Assembly (NCBI RefSeq): GCF_005877005.1
Contig: NZ_SSNH01000001.1
Coordinates: 186,001-250,000 of the forward strand
Direction of reading: 5' to 3'
Origin: Sinomonas susongensis
GTDB taxonomy: Bacteria; Actinomycetota; Actinomycetes; Actinomycetales; Micrococcaceae
Length of the DNA stretch: 64,000 bases
Shown piece after piece: positions 25,896-34,876 of the stretch (position 1 is the stretch's first letter; each line of letters opens with the position of its first letter). The notes beneath the pieces are model-generated. The model was not told the origin of the DNA. It saw nothing but the letters and a program-made list of their open reading frames with translations, and did no database searches. Position numbers and translations under genes: made by a program.

Positions 25896-26960
25896 CTACT
25901 TGAGGAGCTTCACGACGTACAGATCGCCCTTCCCATTCGGGTCGGTCGTGAAGTTGCTAAATAGGGATGGGTCGGCGGAGAAGCCGACGAAGTAGCCGTA
26001 GATGCCCTTCTCCGACTTGTTCCAGACGGCCGGTCCGGCCGTGCTGCCCGGGAAGTTCCAGCCCAATACATGGAAGCCGGCCCATTTGGCAATGTGGTAC
26101 CAGGTGTTGTTTCCGTTGGCGTTGGGGTTCGAAACTGGCGGCGAGCTAGACAAGTCGTCGTACACGGGAACCGCGACGGTTTGGCCGAGCACGTAGTTCG
26201 GATCGCCCGCCGTGAACAGGGAGCCACAGCCGTTGGGAAGGGAGGCTCCATTACTTGTCTGGATCCATGTAGAAAGGACTGATTCGGGACCTGCAGTTGC
26301 CGTCACCTGGCACGGTCCGGGACCGGTCGGTGACAGCCAGGCGAACCCCCCGGGGAAGTTTTGGTTCGAAGGGTTCGTGCCATTGCAGTCGGCACCGCCT
26401 CCTCCCTGGGTGATGACCTTTTGAGGGATCGGAGTCGCCGAAGAACTGTTGACATTGAGCTCGCACGCCTCCATGGCCAGAGGGAGAATCGACTGCCCCT
26501 TGGTGGGATAGCCCCAGCTCGCTGTTGCTGTCGCACCCACCTGAGCTGACGAGAAGCCGAGCGCATTGGCGAGAGTGAGGGAGAGCGAATTACTGCCGGA
26601 AGGCTCCTTGACCGTCGCTGTAACCGTCACGGTTCCTGCCACAGTGTCGATGATCGGATCCGAGACATTCGCTGTGGAGGTCAATGAGTTGTCTTTCGCA
26701 TATTGCAGCGCCAAGCTCGTCGTAGAGACCCCCGTGCTGCACCCGGTCGAGCTTGCGTAGCGAGCACAGTTGTCAGCCACGGCAAGGGCGGCCGCATCCG
26801 CGCCGTTCTGAAGTTCCCCTCGCTTGCTGTAGATACGTCCCACGTCGACGGCGATGGCTCCCACGCCGATGAGCACCAGCGCGAGGATGGCGACCATCAC
26901 AGCGATTGCTCCCCGCTCTCGCTCTTCCCGGTCAGTCAGAAGCCTCCTCATCCGCCGCAT
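25896..26960 (-). CDS. tadG: TadG-like pilus-associated protein (tad2)
   Basis: A 354-residue TadG-like protein: RERGAIAVMVAILALVLIGV, then AIAVDVGRIYSKRGELQNGADAAALA. The extracytoplasmic part contains scattered cysteines (CARYASSTGC, CQVTATAG) and aligns with tad1 TadG (both have a GWxFxG-type motif before the C-terminus: LGWNFPGS versus IAWNFGAT). Its start overlaps tadE by 13 bases. Confidence 0.85.
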   Translation of the reverse strand: MRRMRRLLTDREERERGAIAVMVAILALVLIGVGAIAVDVGRIYSKRGELQNGADAAALAVADNCARYASSTGCSTGVSTTSLALQYAKDNSLTSTANVSDPIIDTVAGTVTVTATVKEPSGSNSLSLTLANALGFSSAQVGATATASWGYPTKGQSILPLAMEACELNVNSSSATPIPQKVITQGGGGADCNGTNPSNQNFPGGFAWLSPTGPGPCQVTATAGPESVLSTWIQTSNGASLPNGCGSLFTAGDPNYVLGQTVAVPVYDDLSSSPPVSNPNANGNNTWYHIAKWAGFHVLGWNFPGSTAGPAVWNKSEKGIYGYFVGFSADPSLFSNFTTDPNGKGDLYVVKLLK

Positions 26961-27340
26961 CGCATGGCCCCCTTGCCGGTCAGAGTCACGGACTGCCCGA
27001 AGAAGCCGGTCAATGTCGTAAGCGTGTAGGTGATGGTGGCGTTAGCCTCGCTGCCGCCGGTGCATGTCCCCGTGGTGGGAGTGATGGCCACGTTGGACGC
27101 TGACAATGCCGGGGACAGGCCTGGTGCGGCAGTCACCGCCTGACTCTGGGCGGTCGTGACGCTATTGGAAATCGCCATTGACCTCGCCCCTTCACGAGCG
27201 GCCTGGTTGAGCGTGATCTGGACGTTGTAGATCCTGGAGAACTCGATGATGCCCACGACGATCAGGAGAAGAATCGGAACGACGAGTGCGAACTCGACTG
27301 CGACGGCTCCGCGCTCTCTGCGGGATGACTTCATGGACAT
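26948..27340 (-). CDS. tadE: TadE-like minor pseudopilin (tad2)
   Basis: A 130-residue protein. RRERGAVAVEFALVVPILLL is the TadE leader and helix; IIEFSRIYNVQITLNQAARE follows, and it ends TGKGAMRCGG like its tad1 counterpart (QGKGVMLCGG). ATG 27340 has AGGAGG six bases upstream, which decides the start. Confidence 0.87.
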   Translation of the reverse strand: MSMKSSRRERGAVAVEFALVVPILLLIVVGIIEFSRIYNVQITLNQAAREGARSMAISNSVTTAQSQAVTAAPGLSPALSASNVAITPTTGTCTGGSEANATITYTLTTLTGFFGQSVTLTGKGAMRCGG

Positions 27341-27374
27341 TCGTGTCCTCCTCATGGATGAAGGAGACTGAAGG

Positions 27375-27412
27375 GGTGAGCGCCGGCCGGGCGCCCACCC
27401 CCGCAGCTCACC
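27375..27412 (-). terminator. Hairpin between the tad2 pilin genes and tadE
   Basis: GGTGAGC and GCTCACC bound a structure with an inner GCGCC/GGCGC stem; it overlaps the stop of the pilin gene. It occupies the same position as the tad1 hairpin at 18533-18575 but is unrelated in sequence. Confidence 0.45.
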
Positions 27413-27593
27413 AGCCCCCGACGGTGACGCCGAGATTGCTGAAGAAGGTCTGGAGGTTGTTGCCGAAAAGGGTGACGCCTCCGATGATGACAAGGGCGAT
27501 GAGGCCAACCAGCAGGGCATATTCCGTTGCTGTCGCCCCCCGTTCCCGTCCGGCTTGCTCTTCCTCTGCCGCGAGATCGACTTCCGGGTTCAC
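27408..27593 (-). CDS. Flp-type pilin, 61 residues (tad2)
   Basis: RERGATATEYALLVGLIALV is the prepilin site and helix; the mature part (LFGNNLQTFFSNLGVTVGGW) is almost identical to the neighbouring pilin. Its leader is acidic (DLAAEEEQ). The GTG at 27593 overlaps the stop of the upstream pilin gene. Confidence 0.92.
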   Translation of the reverse strand: MNPEVDLAAEEEQAGRERGATATEYALLVGLIALVIIGGVTLFGNNLQTFFSNLGVTVGGW

Positions 27594-27790
27594 CAGTTGC
27601 CGACCTTCACGCCGAGGTTGCTGAAGAAGGTCTGAAGGTTGTTGCCGAAAAGGGTGACGCCGCCAATGATTACCAACGCGATCAGGCCGACGAGGAGAGC
27701 GTATTCAGTTGCCGTGGCGCCCTTTTCGCCTTTTGCCCTGTCGGTGATGTCGTTCCAGAGCGCTACGAGGGAGGTCAGAAGAGCGTTCAT
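27590..27790 (-). CDS. Flp-type pilin, 66 residues (tad2)
   Basis: First gene of tad2. Leader MNALLTSLVALWNDITDRAK, then GEKGATATEYALLVGLIALV and the tail FFSNLGVKVGNW. ATG 27790 is preceded by AAAGGAAATACC. Confidence 0.93.
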   Translation of the reverse strand: MNALLTSLVALWNDITDRAKGEKGATATEYALLVGLIALVIIGGVTLFGNNLQTFFSNLGVKVGNW

Positions 27791-27962
27791 GATGGTATTT
27801 CCTTTGCCAGAGAAGCGCGCCGGCTCCAAGGCAACGACCCCAGGTATCAAGTGCCGTCGGGAGCTGGCTAAACAAAAATCCCATCAGCAGTGCGCGTTGA
27901 TCATCCGTAATCGGTACTCGTCTTTTCTCGCCCCGTCTTTGATGTCGGTACCTGCCTTGCTG

Positions 27963-27986
27963 ACCAGTACTTGGTTTGGTACTGGT
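27963..27986. promoter_or_regulatory. Perfect 8+8 palindrome upstream of tad2 and rplM
   Basis: ACCAGTAC and GTACTGGT, separated by TTGGTTTG, in the 466-base gap between the divergent tad2 and rplM operons. It is operator-like and nearer the tad2 side of the rplM promoter. The gap holds this, the rplM promoter and no gene that I can support. Confidence 0.45.
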
Positions 27987-28032
27987 GCGGGCGATCGGGT
28001 ACCCGGCCAGTCCCCGCGCGTTTGGAGCCACT

Positions 28033-28061
28033 TTGACCCTTCAGCCGGCGACAGGTACGCT
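28033..28061 (+). promoter_or_regulatory. Promoter for rplM-rpsI
   Basis: TTGACC and TACGCT separated by 17 bases, a good housekeeping-sigma match. It would leave a 5' leader of about 190 bases before rplM, long enough for autoregulation by a ribosomal protein. Confidence 0.6.
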
Positions 28062-28256
28062 TGATAGCTGTTGTGCGTGTCCTACCTCGATGGCACGTGT
28101 CCCGCCGGTGTCCAGTTGCAGGACTCACCAGCCTGCGGGCGCATTCGAGGCTCAGGGATGACTGGTCGGTAGAGCCCTCACCTCTTCTCCGGTAGCGCAC
28201 GAAGTAACAGGTGCATCTCACGGCGCCTACCAAGACCGAGAACGAAGGCAATAACT

Positions 28257-28700
28257 GTGCGTACGTACACTCCGAAGCCCGGCGACGCCGATCGTCAGTG
28301 GCACGTCATCGACGCGACTGACGTCGTCCTTGGTCGTCTTGCCAGCCAGACCGCAACACTGCTGCGCGGGAAGCACAAGCCGACCTACGCCCCTCACATG
28401 GACATGGGCGATTTCGTCATCATCATCAACGCCGACAAGGTTGCCCTGACCGGCGCCAAGCTCGACCAGAAGCGCGCTTACCGCCACTCCGGGTTCCCGG
28501 GTGGACTGACCAGCGTGACCTACGCGGAACTCCTCGAGAAGAACCCGGTTCGCGCCGTCGAGAAGGCCATCAAGGGCATGCTTCCCAAGAACAAGCTGGC
28601 GGCCCAGCAGCTGTCCAAGCTCAAGGTCTACGCGGGTCCGAACCACCCGCACCAGGCGCAGCAGCCGAAGACCTTTGAGATCAACCAGGTTGCCCAGTAG
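28257..28700 (+). CDS. rplM: 50S ribosomal protein L13
   Basis: A 147-residue L13: [56 protein letters not shown] and the KGMLPKNKL motif. GTG 28257, with GAAGG about ten bases upstream. It forms an operon with rpsI, the usual pair. Confidence 0.98.
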   Translation: MRTYTPKPGDADRQWHVIDATDVVLGRLASQTATLLRGKHKPTYAPHMDMGDFVIIINADKVALTGAKLDQKRAYRHSGFPGGLTSVTYAELLEKNPVRAVEKAIKGMLPKNKLAAQQLSKLKVYAGPNHPHQAQQPKTFEINQVAQ

Positions 28701-28738
28701 TCCTGGCCACTACCCAAGAATTCACCAAGGAGAACACT

Positions 28739-29242
28739 GTGGCTCAGAACGAAGAGCTGAACACGGCCGCTGAGGCCGAGGAGAACCTGACCAGCTACAC
28801 GTCGGAGAGCGCTCCGGCAACCGAGACGGCCAAGCGCGAGCGCCCGGCGCTCACGGTTGCAGGTGCCGCTGTCGGCCGTCGCAAGCAGGCTGTCGCCCGC
28901 GTCCGCGTCGTCCCCGGCTCGGGCCAGTGGACGATCAATGGCCGCACGCTCGAGAACTACTTCCCGAACAAGCTGCATCAGCAGGAAGTCAACGATCCGT
29001 TCAAGCTCCTCGACCTCGAGGGTGCCTACGACGTCATCGTCCGCATCCACGGCGGGGGCCCCTCGGGCCAGGCCGGCGCAGTGCGCCTCGGGGTTTCTCG
29101 TGCGCTCAACGGCATTGACCTCGAGAACAACCGTCCGGCCCTCAAGAAGGCGGGCTTCCTGACCCGCGATGCTCGCGTGGTCGAGCGCAAGAAGGCCGGT
29201 CTCAAGAAGGCTCGCCGCGCACCGCAGTACTCGAAGCGCTGA
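28739..29242 (+). CDS. rpsI: 30S ribosomal protein S9
   Basis: A 167-residue S9. The first 40 residues are an acidic actinobacterial extension; the core is [51 protein letters not shown] and ends with the P-site-contacting QYSKR. GTG 28739 follows AAGGAGAACACT. Confidence 0.98.
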   Translation: MAQNEELNTAAEAEENLTSYTSESAPATETAKRERPALTVAGAAVGRRKQAVARVRVVPGSGQWTINGRTLENYFPNKLHQQEVNDPFKLLDLEGAYDVIVRIHGGGPSGQAGAVRLGVSRALNGIDLENNRPALKKAGFLTRDARVVERKKAGLKKARRAPQYSKR

Positions 29243-29257
29243 TTTCAGCTTCTTCCG

Positions 29258-29292
29258 AAGGCCCGTCCCGCTTCTGCGGGGCGGGCCTTTCT
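29258..29292 (+). terminator. Intrinsic terminator of rplM-rpsI
   Basis: AAGGCCCGTCCCGC and GCGGGGCGGGCCTT form a 14-bp stem with one G-T pair and a TTCT loop, followed by TTTCT. Confidence 0.85.
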
Positions 29293-29312
29293 GGTTAGTG
29301 TGGCGAGTCCGC

Positions 29313-31196
29313 TTAGAGCGGCGAGCTGAGATCGTAGATGGTGATGCCGTCTACGATGCGATCACGGTAATTTGTGCGAACCCAAGCCACGATTGAAGAA
29401 ATTTCAGGTTGGTTACTGAGTATTGGATTCATCTCCGGGTAGTCGATCAGGTCGCAGACCTCTCCGTTTCGTGCGAGTTCTTTGAAGCGTTCGACCGTCG
29501 GGGATGGGTCAATGGCTGAGAATCCGCCGAGCGGCATGACTGGCGCATTAAGGGCGAGCTGCCAGTTGGCTGCCGATTGAGCTGGAAATGTGGCTGCCGC
29601 CCACTTGCATGACCGCCTATCCATGCCGAGCTGAGCGGTGAGCGAAGGTGGCGGTAATGCGCCGAGCGCGAGATCACTGGCCCATCTCGGATTGCCAGCC
29701 TCTAGTCCTCGCATAAATTGGCTCATGGAATTCCGACTGATCGTGACTTGCCCCGAGAGGGGACTCGATCCAGTCTGGGGGCGACTCACTGTCGCGAGAT
29801 CGGTTGCGAGCGGTCCAATTGTGAGCCCCGTAATTGTTGCTCCGGCCGCGATTCTGTTGATCCAGGTCTTCGGAGGAGGTACGGCCGTCAGCAGGGCTCC
29901 CATTAGTCCGAGGACCAGTGCGGTCGAGCCGAGGGTCTGACTCGTGCCCTCCGTGTCCAGCGAACCTAGGGTGAGCCACGCAACGAGGGCTGAGAGCCCT
30001 AGACCCAAGGCGATGGTGTTCCTCCTCCCGACTGAGCTACTTGAAGCAAGAAGTGCTTCGGCGCCTAGTCCGATAGCGAGCGACAGAGGAGGTGCGAGAT
30101 TCATGGTGTAGTAGGTGTGTATGTCATGACCCATGAACGACAGCAAGATGTACGCGGTGACGAGCCATGTGAGTGCCACGAGACTGACTCCTCCGGCCCT
30201 CGTGCCGCGGAGGCTCCAAGCGGCGGTTACGCCGCAGAGGAACGCAAGGGCCAGGAGCCATGATGCTTCTTGATTGAAGTTGGCGTTGAACAGCCGCAGC
30301 CACCCGCTATCGTCGCCGCCACTCCCGGCGAACTGCGGGGGGATGAGCCCGCTGACAAGGTCATCGGTGCTCGTGATTCGGTTCAAGCCGTTGTAGCCGA
30401 GTGTGAGTTCGGTCAGGCTGTTCGACGCCGAACCTCCCGCATATGGACGCATCGCGGCCGGCGTGAGGTCGACGAATGCTAGCCATCCTCCCGCGACAGC
30501 AACGAATGCAGCTGTGGCGGCGAGTGCTGACCGCATCATCCAGAGCCTTCCCGAGCCGAGGCTGGAAAGACACGCGATAGCCAATGCGGGTACGACGAGA
30601 AGCACCTGGAATTGCTTCGTGAGGAAGCCGAGTCCGAGCAGGAGTCCAGCTATGGCGAACTGTCGTACGCTACGGAGTTCCAGTCCTCGAAGCGTAGCTT
30701 CCAGAGCGAGCACCGTGAGGAAGATGAGTAGCGGATCGGGATTGTTGTAGCGTGACAAGAGCACGACTACGGGGGTCGTCGCGTAGGTGAATGCGCTAGC
30801 GAGAGCAGCTGCAGGGCGAGCTCGTCGTCGCACCACCCAGTAAATCAAGGCAGTCGTGGCCACGCCCAGGAGAGCTTGGGGAACGAGAATTCCCCAACTA
30901 TTGAAACCCAAGACTCGCACGGACAGCCCCATGAGCCAGAGACTGAGGGGTGGTTTGTCGACAGAGATTGAGTTACCCCAGTCGCTGGATCCGAAGAGGA
31001 GAGCTTCGCCGTTGTGGAGCCCCGACTGCACCGCTGCTGTATAGAAGGCGTTCGCCCAGCCGTTGGCGCCGAGATTCCAAAAGTTCAGGCCAGCGTTGGC
31101 AGCTAGGACCCCCGCCAGGAGGAGTAGCTCCCTTCGGCGAGGGTGGCTCGCGTCGTCAGCGGCGATGCCCGGCGTCAAGGCGGTAGACAACGGCAC
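29313..31196 (-). CDS. GT39/ArnT-like membrane glycosyltransferase (copy 3)
   Basis: A 627-residue polytopic glycosyltransferase that should use a polyprenyl-phosphate sugar donor on the outer face of the membrane. It has the family's first-loop pattern (GWANAFYTAAVQSG), SSDWGNSISVDKPPLSLW, LSRYNNPDPLLIFL and FMGHDIHTYYT, about 11 membrane segments and a soluble C-terminal domain. GTG 31196 overlaps the upstream gene by about 40 bases. It is the most diverged of three tandem copies; similar to YkcB-type proteins. Acceptor unknown. Confidence 0.85.
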   Translation of the reverse strand: MPLSTALTPGIAADDASHPRRRELLLLAGVLAANAGLNFWNLGANGWANAFYTAAVQSGLHNGEALLFGSSDWGNSISVDKPPLSLWLMGLSVRVLGFNSWGILVPQALLGVATTALIYWVVRRRARPAAALASAFTYATTPVVVLLSRYNNPDPLLIFLTVLALEATLRGLELRSVRQFAIAGLLLGLGFLTKQFQVLLVVPALAIACLSSLGSGRLWMMRSALAATAAFVAVAGGWLAFVDLTPAAMRPYAGGSASNSLTELTLGYNGLNRITSTDDLVSGLIPPQFAGSGGDDSGWLRLFNANFNQEASWLLALAFLCGVTAAWSLRGTRAGGVSLVALTWLVTAYILLSFMGHDIHTYYTMNLAPPLSLAIGLGAEALLASSSSVGRRNTIALGLGLSALVAWLTLGSLDTEGTSQTLGSTALVLGLMGALLTAVPPPKTWINRIAAGATITGLTIGPLATDLATVSRPQTGSSPLSGQVTISRNSMSQFMRGLEAGNPRWASDLALGALPPPSLTAQLGMDRRSCKWAAATFPAQSAANWQLALNAPVMPLGGFSAIDPSPTVERFKELARNGEVCDLIDYPEMNPILSNQPEISSIVAWVRTNYRDRIVDGITIYDLSSPL

Positions 31197-33081
31197 CGTC
31201 CACCTCCTGCCCGCGGTACGTAGCAGAGACCCAGTCTGAAATTGCCTTCGCCTGCGGCCCTATGCCATAGGTCTTGATCGCCGGTTCATCCACGAAGAAC
31301 TCGACGTCCCCGTCTTCGGCCCATGCCTTGAACTGCTCCAGAGTTGGTGCTGGATCAAGCCCGAGCCACCCACCCACCGAGAGAACCGCGCGTCCCGTGC
31401 TCAACTGCGTCAGAGCTGCGTCCTGGGCTGGGTATGTCGCCGCCAGCCAGCGCCCTGTGCCGCTTCCCTGCGTGGCGAAGAGGTGCAGCAGCTCCGGGGA
31501 GGGGGCTACACCGTACGCGATATGGGGGGCCCATGCGGGCTGCCCCGTGGTTCGAATGTCTAGAAGGTGGCGTGACATTGCGTTCGGATCATTGCTTATA
31601 GGGCCTGAGATGGGTTGTGTCCCCTGGTTGGAGGAAGCCGCGGTAAATGCGTCTGTTCCGATCTGCCCTGCGGCGAGCGCTAGGACGACGACGGCCCAGA
31701 AGACCTTCGCGGGAATGCGCTGCGCTGCCCTGGTGACCCACAACGCGGAAGCCAAAGTCGCGAGGATGATGAGGACTGCAGGTCCCCACCAACCCCAGAC
31801 ATCGCTGTACTGCATGATCCGAACCCCCATAAAGGCGGTTGCCGCGATCAGGAATGTTCCGAACAGGCGGCCGATGAGGAGATCGGACCGAAGCCAAGCG
31901 GCTCGCAAACCCAATGCGACCACCAGAGCCATGGGGACAGCAACCGAGTAGACGTAGTAGGTGTGGACCATCGAACCCATGAAGCTGATGAGAAACCATG
32001 TCGAGACGAACCAGATCACACTCATGAGAATGAAGGCTCGCTGTAAGCGTCCTCCGAGCAGCCGCCCGTAGACGAGGAGGATGACCACGGACACGACTCC
32101 GGTGCCCAGAAGCCAAGCGATTTCCGGTGCAAAATTTCCGTTGAAGAGGCGGGATAGCCCTCCGTCATAGGAGGTCGATTGGGCTGCTCCGGTCGCCAGG
32201 CCGGCGCTCTGCCCGACGGGCAGCTGGATCAATCGGGCGGCACCGTTGTAGTCCAAGGTCAGTTCTACAGCGCTGTTGCCGATGGATCCACCGATGTAGG
32301 GGCGTGCCGAAGCTGGGATCAGTTCGACGATCGCGACCCACCAACCGCCCGCAACAATCATTGCGGCAGTGGCAGCAGCAAGGCGAGCCACACGCCCTCG
32401 GAGATGGCCTGGCCCGAGCATGAGAAGTCCGAGGCCGATGGCTGGAACAGGTACAAGTCCTTGAACCTGCTTGGCCAAGAAGGCAAGACCGAAGGATGCG
32501 CCCATGAGGAGGTACCAACGCCAGCGAACGTCTTCTGCGGCGCGCACGGCGAAGTAGAGGCCTGCGGCGATGAGTAGTCCCATCAACGGCTCTGGATTGT
32601 TGTAACGGCTCATGAGAAAGAAGACAGGAGCGGACGCACAGAGGACTGCGGCAGTGAACGCCACTGCGGCAGGGAAGAGCCGTCTCACCGATGCGTACGT
32701 GAGCCAGACGGTTGCTGAACCCATCACCGCCTCAGGAACGAGGACAGACCACGAGCTGAGACCGAAGAACCGGATTGAAAGAGCTGCAGGCCAGATCGAC
32801 AGGGGCAGCTTGTCGATGGTGATCGCGTTGTTCCAGTCCTGCGAACCAAAGAAGAATGCCTCCCAATCGCGGGCCCCAGCCTGTGCTGCCGCAGCATAGA
32901 ACGGGTTGCCCCAAGCATTCTGATCAAGACCCCACGTATATGCGAGAAGGCACGCGAGGACCAGAGCGGCCACTCCCCACTTTTCGCCACCCGAGCGCCG
33001 CCGGGTGACGAGGTCACGGGAGGGGCTGGCGGAGATCGTAGACGATGATGCCGTTGGCCGTAGTGTGTCGGAAATGCTCAT
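31156..33081 (-). CDS. GT39/ArnT-like membrane glycosyltransferase (copy 2)
   Basis: A 641-residue paralogue: AWGNPFYAAAAQAGARDWEA, SQDWNNAITIDKLPLSIWP, LMSRYNNPEPLMGLL, SFMGSMVHTYYVYS. The N-terminal 35 residues are polar and Ser/Thr-rich, so the true start may be a little downstream; ATG 33081 overlaps the preceding gene by 68 bases. Many A/T-ending codons relative to the neighbours. Confidence 0.85.
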   Translation of the reverse strand: MSISDTLRPTASSSTISASPSRDLVTRRRSGGEKWGVAALVLACLLAYTWGLDQNAWGNPFYAAAAQAGARDWEAFFFGSQDWNNAITIDKLPLSIWPAALSIRFFGLSSWSVLVPEAVMGSATVWLTYASVRRLFPAAVAFTAAVLCASAPVFFLMSRYNNPEPLMGLLIAAGLYFAVRAAEDVRWRWYLLMGASFGLAFLAKQVQGLVPVPAIGLGLLMLGPGHLRGRVARLAAATAAMIVAGGWWVAIVELIPASARPYIGGSIGNSAVELTLDYNGAARLIQLPVGQSAGLATGAAQSTSYDGGLSRLFNGNFAPEIAWLLGTGVVSVVILLVYGRLLGGRLQRAFILMSVIWFVSTWFLISFMGSMVHTYYVYSVAVPMALVVALGLRAAWLRSDLLIGRLFGTFLIAATAFMGVRIMQYSDVWGWWGPAVLIILATLASALWVTRAAQRIPAKVFWAVVVLALAAGQIGTDAFTAASSNQGTQPISGPISNDPNAMSRHLLDIRTTGQPAWAPHIAYGVAPSPELLHLFATQGSGTGRWLAATYPAQDAALTQLSTGRAVLSVGGWLGLDPAPTLEQFKAWAEDGDVEFFVDEPAIKTYGIGPQAKAISDWVSATYRGQEVDGAVVYRLDAGHRR

Positions 33082-34876
33082 CTGTCCAGCTTTCGATGCG
33101 GCCGATCTCAGGGAAGTAGGACCGGATCTGGGTGTAGCTGACGAAGTAGTCGATGCGATGTGAGGTCACAAGTTCCTGAAACTGGTTGAGGTTGAAGGAC
33201 GGGTCTACTCCACTCCAACCACCGAGAGCCAAGCTCGGCTGTCCCGTCTCGAGTTGATACAGTGCCGCATTCTGGGCGGGATATGTTGCCACGAGCCAGG
33301 AACCGGCCGAGAGCTCGGGGTCCGGTCGAACCAAGGGGCTGGGCGGCGCGCCGTTCTCCTGCACAACGAGAGAGCTTGGATCGTTCGTCCGCATTTCGTC
33401 CACGATGTGGGCGATGGCATTAGCATCCCTAGGCGTCAGGCCAGAGATCGGAAAGACGCGGCTTTGCGGAATTCCGAAGGTAATTGAGTCGGTCGCGATC
33501 GGAGCGAGGGCGAAGAAGCCGCACGCCGTCAGCAGAAGAACTTGAGCCGGAAGCCGGGTGAATCGCGAGCGACCATGTGGCACTGACATCGAGGCAAGCA
33601 CAACGGCGCCCACCACGCCTACTGCCCAAGGCCACATTCCCCAGCCGTCGGCGTATCCCATGATCCTGAGGTCGCCATACACCGTTGCGCCGACGACGAG
33701 ACCCGCCAGAGCGCGTGCCACCCACCGGGCAGTCGGCGCGGAGAGTGCGGCGTGAATGCCGAGCGCGACCACGAGCGAAGCGGGAACTGCCAGTGAATAG
33801 GTGTAGTAAGTATGGATGCGATCCGCCATGAAGCTGAGGACCGTCCAAGTCGTCGCAAGACTGCCTCCGGCAATCCCAGCGACAATCCTCTGGGGGCGGG
33901 AGAGGCTTCGAAAATACACGGCCAGGATCGCGAGGCAGAGGAGAGCCGGAGCGAGCGTCCAGCCGATTTCCTGCGCGAAGTTGGCGTTGAAGAGTCTTCC
34001 AATTCCGCCTTCATATGGGACTGTCTCTGTTGGGCCGATGTTCGTCGGAACCAGCCGGGCCAGACCGTTGTAGCCGATCGCTAGGTCCCAGGGGTTGTTA
34101 ACTGGGGAGCTCCCGACGTATGGGCGGCCTGCTGATGGAATGAGACTCACGATTGCCATCCACCATGCCGCACAAGCGGCCATGACCGCTCCGGCCGCGA
34201 CTGATCGGGCTAGCCGGCGCTTCAGGCTCCCTGGTGCCCACAGCAAGATCGATGTGGCCACCGCTGGAAGCCACAACAGGCCTTGGAACCCCTTCGCCAT
34301 GAAGGCAGTGCCGAATGCCACTCCAAATGCGAGGTACCAGCGCCATGCTCCGGATTCGATCGTTCTCAGAGCGGAATACACGCCCAACAGTCCGAGGAGA
34401 CCCATCAGAGGTTCCGGATTGTTGTACCGGGACATCAGGAACACCACAGGGGTAGCGGCATAGACGGCAGCCGCGGAAAACGCGACTGTACTTGGGAAAG
34501 CGCGCCGCACGATTGCGAAGAGGACCCAAACGCCTGCGGTCCCTTCAAGGGCTTGGGGGAGCAGGATCGACCACGGACTCAGTCCGAAAATGCGGACTGA
34601 AAGCGCCATCGGCCACACCGCGAGCGGGGTCTTGTCGACAGTAATGGCGTTGTTCCAGTCGAGCGATCCGAAGAAGAATGCCTTCCAGTCCTGGGCACCG
34701 GCCTGCGCGGCGGCCGAGTAGTAGGGATTGGCCCAGCCACTTCGATCCAGCCCCCACACATAGGCGGCCAACACCAGAACCAGCATGCCCCGCAGCGCCC
34801 ACCCTTCCCGGACGTGCGCCTTCCGCACTGCCTCCCGCTCGGCGACGAGACGGGGGAGCTCTGCGACCGCAACCAT
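33014..34876 (-). CDS. GT39/ArnT-like membrane glycosyltransferase (copy 1)
   Basis: A 620-residue paralogue with GWANPYYSAAAQAGAQDWKA, SLDWNNAITVDKTPLAVWP, LMSRYNNPEPLMGLL, SFMADRIHTYYTYSLAVP. ATG 34876 overlaps the last base of the GT2-GtrA stop (TGATG), so it is coupled to the presumed donor-lipid synthase. Confidence 0.87.
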   Translation of the reverse strand: MVAVAELPRLVAEREAVRKAHVREGWALRGMLVLVLAAYVWGLDRSGWANPYYSAAAQAGAQDWKAFFFGSLDWNNAITVDKTPLAVWPMALSVRIFGLSPWSILLPQALEGTAGVWVLFAIVRRAFPSTVAFSAAAVYAATPVVFLMSRYNNPEPLMGLLGLLGVYSALRTIESGAWRWYLAFGVAFGTAFMAKGFQGLLWLPAVATSILLWAPGSLKRRLARSVAAGAVMAACAAWWMAIVSLIPSAGRPYVGSSPVNNPWDLAIGYNGLARLVPTNIGPTETVPYEGGIGRLFNANFAQEIGWTLAPALLCLAILAVYFRSLSRPQRIVAGIAGGSLATTWTVLSFMADRIHTYYTYSLAVPASLVVALGIHAALSAPTARWVARALAGLVVGATVYGDLRIMGYADGWGMWPWAVGVVGAVVLASMSVPHGRSRFTRLPAQVLLLTACGFFALAPIATDSITFGIPQSRVFPISGLTPRDANAIAHIVDEMRTNDPSSLVVQENGAPPSPLVRPDPELSAGSWLVATYPAQNAALYQLETGQPSLALGGWSGVDPSFNLNQFQELVTSHRIDYFVSYTQIRSYFPEIGRIESWTDEHFRHTTANGIIVYDLRQPLP

